NCBI GenBank assembly: GCA_039105265.1
Contig: JAPFFF010000012.1
Span: forward strand, 5,022,001-5,086,000
Reading direction: 5' to 3'
Length of the DNA: 64,000 bases
From: Tritrichomonas musculus
Lineage: Eukaryota; Parabasalia; Tritrichomonadida; Tritrichomonadidae
Numbering within the stretch: position 1 is the stretch's first letter; each line of letters begins with the position of its first letter. The position numbers were made by a program, and so were the translations under genes. Below, piece after piece: positions 59,901 through 64,000 of this stretch. The notes under the pieces were generated by a model, which was given only the letters and a program-made list of their open reading frames with translations, made no database searches and was not told the DNA's origin.

Positions 59901-61770
59901 GCATCTTTCCATAATAATACATCGATTTATTATGGCCTTTATCGCATAATTTTTTCAAATATACAACTGAATCTTTTATAAAATTATAATTTTTTGACAA
60001 CTCAAGGCTATATTTATACATGGATTCATCATTACCTTTTTGGGCTGCTTCATGTAAATATCGAATTGATTCTTCTTTATTAATTGCGACACCATCTCCT
60101 TTATCTAGTATGATTGAGTAATAATAACATGCTTTTGGATATCCTTCATCAGCTGACTTTTTGATATATCTATTTCCTTCATCATTTTGTCCTTCTTTTT
60201 TCATAATTTTACCATATTCAAACATTGCTTTAACATTATCTTTTTCAATCGCTTTTTTATAATAAAAAAGTGCTTTTTCTTTATTAACTGGCATATGAAT
60301 CCCTTCGTAAAACATTTTCCCATATTGATACATTGATTCATCGTTTCCTTCATTAATTGATTTCTCGAAACAAATTTTTGCTTTTTCATAATTTTTCTTT
60401 TTCTTTTCAATTTTTCCAATGATTAATGAATATGCTGCTTCTTCTTTTGTAAAATATTTTTGAGCAATTTTCATTGCCTTCTCTAGATTTTGAGGAATGA
60501 TTCTTCCTTTTATCAACATTTCACAATAGTAAATTATGGATTTAATGCAACCGTTTTCCATTGATTTTTGCAGAAATTTAAGACCAATTTGAGTATTTAA
60601 TGGGAAATTTTCTCGTCCTTCAATGAGTGAGATTCCAATATTGAATTGTTTTTCTGGATCTTCATTGGCTTCCTCAATAATTTTTTGACTTTCTTCATTC
60701 AATTTTACATATTCTTTATATGGAAAAAGTGACCTTTTGTCGATCATATTGAAGTTTGTTTTTTCATCAATTTCGTTTACTTTAACTTTATTCTGATATA
60801 GATTAAAGTAAAAAACATTTCTTGTTTTATCAAATGAACTGTTGTACTCATTGATATATTTGACATATTTAAAATATTCTGACTCATTAACATCCTTTGT
60901 AATGAAACCACGATCATTAATAAGTCTATTTAATATATCGTCAAATGTTGGACGTTTCTCTGGATCCTGTGACCAACAATCTCGAATGAGATTTGCATAA
61001 GCTTCTGGAACTTGATTGTTAAGATCAGGACGAAATCCTTTTGTAACTTTAACAGGAAGCAAATAAAAATTTATATTTTCAAATGGTTTTAAATTTGTTA
61101 TAAGTTCGTATATTATTATACCAAATGCATAGACATCTCCGGCTTTAGTATATTTGGCCTTGGACCAAATTTCAGGTGACATATAGATTGGTGTTCCTTT
61201 AACTTCAAAAGTGGATTTCATTGTCATTGATTCTTCTTTGTGTGACACTTTTGAAAGGCCAAAATCACCAACTTTTGGAAAAAGAAACTCATCAAGGAGA
61301 ATATTTCCTGGCTTCAAATCTCTATGAATAATGTTGTTTGCGTGCAAATATTTCATGGCAGCTGCGATTCCATATATAATGATAAGTTTATGTGTCATGT
61401 TAATATTGACAGATGATTTTGAATGTCTTTCTTTTTTGATAAGTTCATCTAATGAACCATTTGGCACAAATTCTGTAATAATAACTGGTTTGGGTTTCTT
61501 TTTGAAGTTTTGTGGACTGTAAAATATAAATTTTAGAATTGATGGATGATTTAATTTTGAAAGAATATTAACTTCGCGGGAAATGTTATGAAGTTGGCTT
61601 GTAGAATTTTTTTCAATTTTATTGATTGAAATTTTGGCAACAAAGATCTTACCTGATTTTATGCTTTTAACTTTATATATATTCCCAAAAGAGCCTGAAC
61701 CAATCTTATTTTGAAGAACAAAATCATTTAAAGTATGAAATTGTTCTTTTTTAAGTGCTAAATAATTCAT
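56980..61770 (-). CDS. Kinase - Sel1 repeats - vWA - UBC (E2-like) fusion protein, 1596 aa
   Basis: Residues about 12-275 are a complete TKL-type kinase: GSGSFGNIY, VAKISI, HRDLKPGN, DFGLSK, GTPIYMSPE. Residues about 365-735 hold some ten Sel1-like repeats (for example NKEKALFYYKKAIEKDNVKA). Residues about 770-1130 are unrecognised. Residues about 1132-1330 form a von Willebrand A domain with a full metal site: DESKS (1142-1146), T in SITKLWDSL, and SDGED. Residues about 1408-1567 are a ubiquitin-conjugating fold. It begins RQRRILRELHAAARR, has GTPYENKWWLLYVTFPELYP, and its presumed catalytic Cys1501 lies in GRICLNIF. The HPN motif is HIN (His1491), keeping the key Asn. If active, one polypeptide joins phosphorylation to ubiquitin (or Ubl) transfer. 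No signal peptide or TM, so it is cytosolic. The ATG at 61770 is the first in frame. Confidence 0.88.
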   Translation of the reverse strand: MNYLALKKEQFHTLNDFVLQNKIGSGSFGNIYKVKSIKSGKIFVAKISINKIEKNSTSQLHNISREVNILSKLNHPSILKFIFYSPQNFKKKPKPVIITEFVPNGSLDELIKKERHSKSSVNINMTHKLIIIYGIAAAMKYLHANNIIHRDLKPGNILLDEFLFPKVGDFGLSKVSHKEESMTMKSTFEVKGTPIYMSPEIWSKAKYTKAGDVYAFGIIIYELITNLKPFENINFYLLPVKVTKGFRPDLNNQVPEAYANLIRDCWSQDPEKRPTFDDILNRLINDRGFITKDVNESEYFKYVKYINEYNSSFDKTRNVFYFNLYQNKVKVNEIDEKTNFNMIDKRSLFPYKEYVKLNEESQKIIEEANEDPEKQFNIGISLIEGRENFPLNTQIGLKFLQKSMENGCIKSIIYYCEMLIKGRIIPQNLEKAMKIAQKYFTKEEAAYSLIIGKIEKKKKNYEKAKICFEKSINEGNDESMYQYGKMFYEGIHMPVNKEKALFYYKKAIEKDNVKAMFEYGKIMKKEGQNDEGNRYIKKSADEGYPKACYYYSIILDKGDGVAINKEESIRYLHEAAQKGNDESMYKYSLELSKNYNFIKDSVVYLKKLCDKGHNKSMYYYGKMLLKGDGIQKNIKEAIKYIKSSAISGNTDAMIYYGDILSTGDIVLVNKEEAIKYYKMAIEKGNEEAKNKISSLDQHQEKESLIEEIKPSKIIPMKPPKIVPNKQPKRYQIEENAINQSEKLLNHLKYYKSSNSLKTMIVNGHEAGIYTEKVEPRVDICNKYLFYFTGGSKDMLLRGIEVDLDSAYDFNQCNEHLLLILKDIIDITNMQLLIYLSGGIPFNAGTLGKYSFNKVIYGVLTRRISESVLKASCPELCNIKDQDHKLLISPLVDSTDRGLSDMACLMGYLNHGGIESDLLLRTCAAVIHFPPLITSMRRIIDQNKVVGQDVINVTSTLYTFFRAYLPITCPDNNVYEYALRMCNLISHINEAPKKIPLLRIDLENNEESEDFNCFKDLDLGPIVYFWKGDTDNNFQYYELKIQGEQAIENAYNCIASFTPIMPLSLCTVKGCSITKGKYYEYLYLMNPSNESILNVDIIDPMIGLTETKNVEQFAKEQGPMKFDNIANLIEPDNVKQIIMINFDESKSMIGDLDGYYIQPDNDNDQRITIAYQYLTSFANKTYNYHLPCIIGLISFNNNITVRYPLGPLIPDFEDKGLKNIKPNSITKLWDSLHRSCEEIIQFRKDRNGNELYKNAISRILVISDGEDINSSIKVQDVVRELLINKIIVDSIIISNEEECMTLCAVCHITGGLSIRPKTVNEGLAFIEKDAFLNYEERIVNCDPLIPGDKNTIPNRIHANMIDDTFIKRVSDLAKFDEYFQNKIFIQASSNVRLATPHHICSKYRTTNIPNPRQRRILRELHAAARRVDPDSPDYDPEMKVFTFLSRYDIWKVCLKGYEGTPYENKWWLLYVTFPELYPVQPPDIRFVSVPYHINVSDEGRICLNIFWEKYISSGHVVDILQVIKELFLLPSTDSPIRAETLFIFNNDLDEYENLAKESAEQNAKDSYLDYIGESQVVDDVPEDFSIEFTESIPYMLS

Positions 61771-61989
61771 TTCCTCTATATTTTGCTATATCACAAAATT
61801 ATTATCAGACATGTGATTTAAAAATTTTTCAAAAGCAAGAACAAGTTTGCCCTAAATTAAGAAAAAAAAATATATATATTTTATTCTAGACTTCATTAAA
61901 ATATGATAATAAACCTTATATAATTTTGTATAAAGCAAGTTTTGAGAGTTTTTTAAAAAATGATTTTAGATGGAGTTGGTTCTAAGGCA

Positions 61990-61996
<7 letters not shown>

Positions 61997-62037
<41 letters not shown>
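61997..62037. repeat. Homopolymer A41
   Basis: Run of 41 adenines in the 400-bp spacer between two leftward kinase genes. Otherwise that spacer (61771-62178) is AT-rich and featureless. Confidence 0.9.
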
Positions 62038-62039
<2 letters not shown>

Positions 62040-62178
62040 CTCATTGAATTATCCAAATTGTTTCTCTCTTGGCTTTTTATATTTTTCTTTGTTTTAAAGA
62101 CAAATTTAAAATAAAATTGTGTGAACTTTTCCAAAGATAAAAATTCAAAATTTATTTAAAAAGTTTTTTAGTCTTGCT

Positions 62179-64000
62179 TTAAATTGAGTAGCTTGGAAGT
62201 GATTCCTTATATTCATTTATGAAATCCGAAACTTGCCTTGTTTCGATTTTCGATAAATTTAGCACCGAGTAGTTGTTTTTGTCCATTTGATCACAAATTT
62301 CTTTGAAGCTTGGCCGATCACTCGCTTCAAAGTTCCAGCAAGAGTCGATCAAGCTTCTAGCGAATTCGGTGAAGCTTTCAGGAATTTTTGCCTTCTTTCC
62401 TTTGCAGACATCGAAAGGCTTTATTGATGGCATTTGGCCATCACTCAAAATGAAGTAGATCAAAACGCCAAATGAGTAAACGTCCACTTTTTCTGTGTAT
62501 TCATCTTCGCCGATCATAATTTCAGGCGACATGAAGTTTGCAGTTCCGACGTTGATTGTTGTCGCGAAATCATCTGGAGACAAAAGTTTTGACATTCCGA
62601 AGTCGCTGATTTTAATTTGACCTTCATAGTCGATCAAGATGTCAGAAGGCTTTAAATCGCGATGAATGATTTGGTTCAGATGGATGTATTTCATTCCATT
62701 TGCGATTTGGTAAATAAAGCAAACTTTTTGGACTTTTGATAACGATTTTTTAATGATTTCGTTTTCAAGATTTGTTGGACAATAATCAAGAAGAATAGAT
62801 GGCGGCTCTTCTTCGTTGCCAAAGAATATTCCATACACTTTCAAAATGCTTGGATGATTGAGAATGTTCATTGTTTCATATTCATTTACAAGGTGTCTAA
62901 GATCATCGTAATTGTTGCATTCTTTGTTCAGCTCTTTTAACGCACGTTCTTGTTTTATGAAAACTTTTGAAACTATCCCACATGTACCATTCCCAATTTG
63001 GTCACCTTTTTCAATTGTTGCCATATATTCTTCATCGAGTATCTTCATTGTTTTTTGTCTTCGATGGAATGAATCTTGTTCTTTGGACTCGTTTTTGTCC
63101 TTTTCGTTAATTTGATGAATTTTTTGTTGCAATTCTTCGAATTCTTTTTTTTGGATTGTTAATTGTGATTTAAGATCATCGTTTTGCCCTCTAATTTGTT
63201 TCTCAAGATCAGATAATTTAGATATTTGTTGTTCTTGCTCTTCTCTTTCATCTTCATATTTTAATACTTTTTCTTCTAGTTCTTTGTTTTCTTTTGTTTT
63301 TCTCTCAAGTTGAGATGCTAGCTTGTTTTGCTGTGATTCTAATTGTTTAATTTGATTTTTAAGGTCAATTACTTTTAATTGTTCTTGAGTTAATTTTCTA
63401 TCGTACAACATATTTTCTTCTTTAAGTTCTCTAATTTCATTTGCTTTACTTGCAATTTGTGATTCGATTTGATCTTTTTGTTCAATGAAATTTTCAATTT
63501 TTGCTTTTTCGTTGTCGTGATTTGCTTGTTGTTCTCGCATTTTCATCTTTAATTCATCGTTTTCTTTGGTTTTGTTATCTAAATTAAATGTTAGTCTTTC
63601 AATGTCCCTTTTGAGCTGGATGATTTCATAGTCCTGCTTTGTTTGTTTGTTTTTTAGGCTTTTTTCATATTCTTGAATTTTTGATCTTAATTCATTGTTT
63701 TCTTTTGCTTGATTGCTTAATTTTGATCTTAATTCATTGTTTTCTTTTGCTTGATTGCTTAATTTTGATCTTATATTTTGAATGTCTTTTTCGAATTTAA
63801 TAATCTCAAAATGATGCTTTGTTTGCTGATGTTCTAGGGTTTTTTCACATTCCTGAACTTTTGATCTTAACTGATAGTTTTCTTTTGTTTCTTGCACTAA
63901 TTTGTTCTTTAACTCATCAATTTCTTTTTTGAGTTCATTTGTAAGATCATTGCCTTGCTTATCATTTTGTGGCAAACTTCCTTCTTGACTCTCTGGCTTT
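62179..64000 (-). CDS. Coiled-coil protein kinase (5' end outside window)
   Basis: At least 607 codons. The frame is open to the window edge (KPESQEGSLPQND...), so the start lies beyond 64000. About the first 310 residues are a long coiled coil full of Glu, Lys, Gln and Leu heptads, with a tandem 14-residue repeat LSNQAKENNELRSK. The kinase domain follows (about 325-590): GNGTCGIV, ALKEL with the ATP-site Lys, HRDLKPSD, SDFGMSK and GTANFMSPEI. The catalytic loop has Asp where HRDxKxxN needs Asn, a metal-ligand change that could reduce activity or be tolerated. The rest of the kinase is orthodox TKL/Ser-Thr. The coil suggests oligomerisation or a cytoskeletal scaffold role. It is tandem with and in the same direction as the kinase-vWA-UBC gene. 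Confidence 0.85.
   Translation of the reverse strand, partial: KPESQEGSLPQNDKQGNDLTNELKKEIDELKNKLVQETKENYQLRSKVQECEKTLEHQQTKHHFEIIKFEKDIQNIRSKLSNQAKENNELRSKLSNQAKENNELRSKIQEYEKSLKNKQTKQDYEIIQLKRDIERLTFNLDNKTKENDELKMKMREQQANHDNEKAKIENFIEQKDQIESQIASKANEIRELKEENMLYDRKLTQEQLKVIDLKNQIKQLESQQNKLASQLERKTKENKELEEKVLKYEDEREEQEQQISKLSDLEKQIRGQNDDLKSQLTIQKKEFEELQQKIHQINEKDKNESKEQDSFHRRQKTMKILDEEYMATIEKGDQIGNGTCGIVSKVFIKQERALKELNKECNNYDDLRHLVNEYETMNILNHPSILKVYGIFFGNEEEPPSILLDYCPTNLENEIIKKSLSKVQKVCFIYQIANGMKYIHLNQIIHRDLKPSDILIDYEGQIKISDFGMSKLLSPDDFATTINVGTANFMSPEIMIGEDEYTEKVDVYSFGVLIYFILSDGQMPSIKPFDVCKGKKAKIPESFTEFARSLIDSCWNFEASDRPSFKEICDQMDKNNYSVLNLSKIETRQVSDFINEYKESLPSYSI
63690..63775 (-). repeat. 42-bp coding tandem duplication
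   Basis: The block TTTTGATCTTAATTCATTGT then TTTCTTTTGCTTGATTGCTT is repeated twice in direct succession, with a diverged third flank. It encodes the duplicated 14-residue coil unit of the kinase's N-terminal coiled coil. 42 bp keeps heptad phase (two heptads). Confidence 0.9.

Overview
The window is eukaryotic, AT-rich (well over two-thirds A+T by eye) and almost intron-free, with homopolymer A/T tracts up to about 57 bases. It fits a trichomonad parabasalid, possibly a Tritrichomonas-type genome. The reasons are a BspA-like leucine-rich surface protein, an exo-sialidase, many TKL-type kinases, BTB/tubby-like and BTB/discoidin proteins, and initiator-like TCA(Y/T)T motifs a few bases before several ATGs. 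Species cannot be fixed from the sequence alone.

Layout. 0-3 kb: a BTB/discoidin gene and a small inverted-repeat transposon with a perfect 10-bp target duplication. 3-6.7 kb: decayed repeat-like DNA with small ORFs and long A/T runs. 6.9-17.6 kb: ordinary genes (HxxxDG acyltransferase, a glycine-rich micro-ORF, a 1176-aa BspA-like membrane protein, a permuted papain-like hydrolase, an RCC1-like coiled-coil protein, a PPP phosphatase). 17.7-23.3 kb: gene wreckage (LCAT-like lipase pseudogene, an orphan open frame, a large broken gene). 23.7-51 kb: a tandem array. 51-52.4 kb: another inverted-repeat element. 52.8-64 kb: sialidase, a Rho-like/kinase fusion with a probable 26-nt intron, a kinase-Sel1-vWA-UBC fusion and a coiled-coil kinase cut by the window end.

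The array is the most unusual part. Four paralogous genes of about 990 aa (K1-K4) each carry a degenerate kinase domain (NRD for HRD, DFN for DFG), a helical linker, a region that resembles the three DNA-binding OB folds of the replication protein A large subunit (best match: DBD-C, with its zinc ligands lost) and C-terminal Sel1-like repeats. Between them sit a short LRR piece, a convergent gene for an unrecognised helical protein of 528-539 aa (H), a divergent 64-aa glycine-rich membrane peptide, and 3' scraps of the tubby-like gene that lies intact upstream of K1. The paralogs are mosaics of one another, which suggests gene conversion.

Because the array supplies uninterrupted copies for comparison, several transposon insertions can be mapped to the base: a 1258-bp and a 2277-bp element with TA target duplications, the latter holding a 154-bp MITE and a 1309-bp hAT-like element, which itself holds a 228-bp element flanked by TTAA. 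A second 154-bp MITE and a 1242-bp TA-flanked element with a 131-bp minisatellite lie further along. Functional links are inferred: the kinases, pseudokinases, Rho-like module and E2-like module point to signalling, and the BspA-like protein and sialidase to the cell surface.
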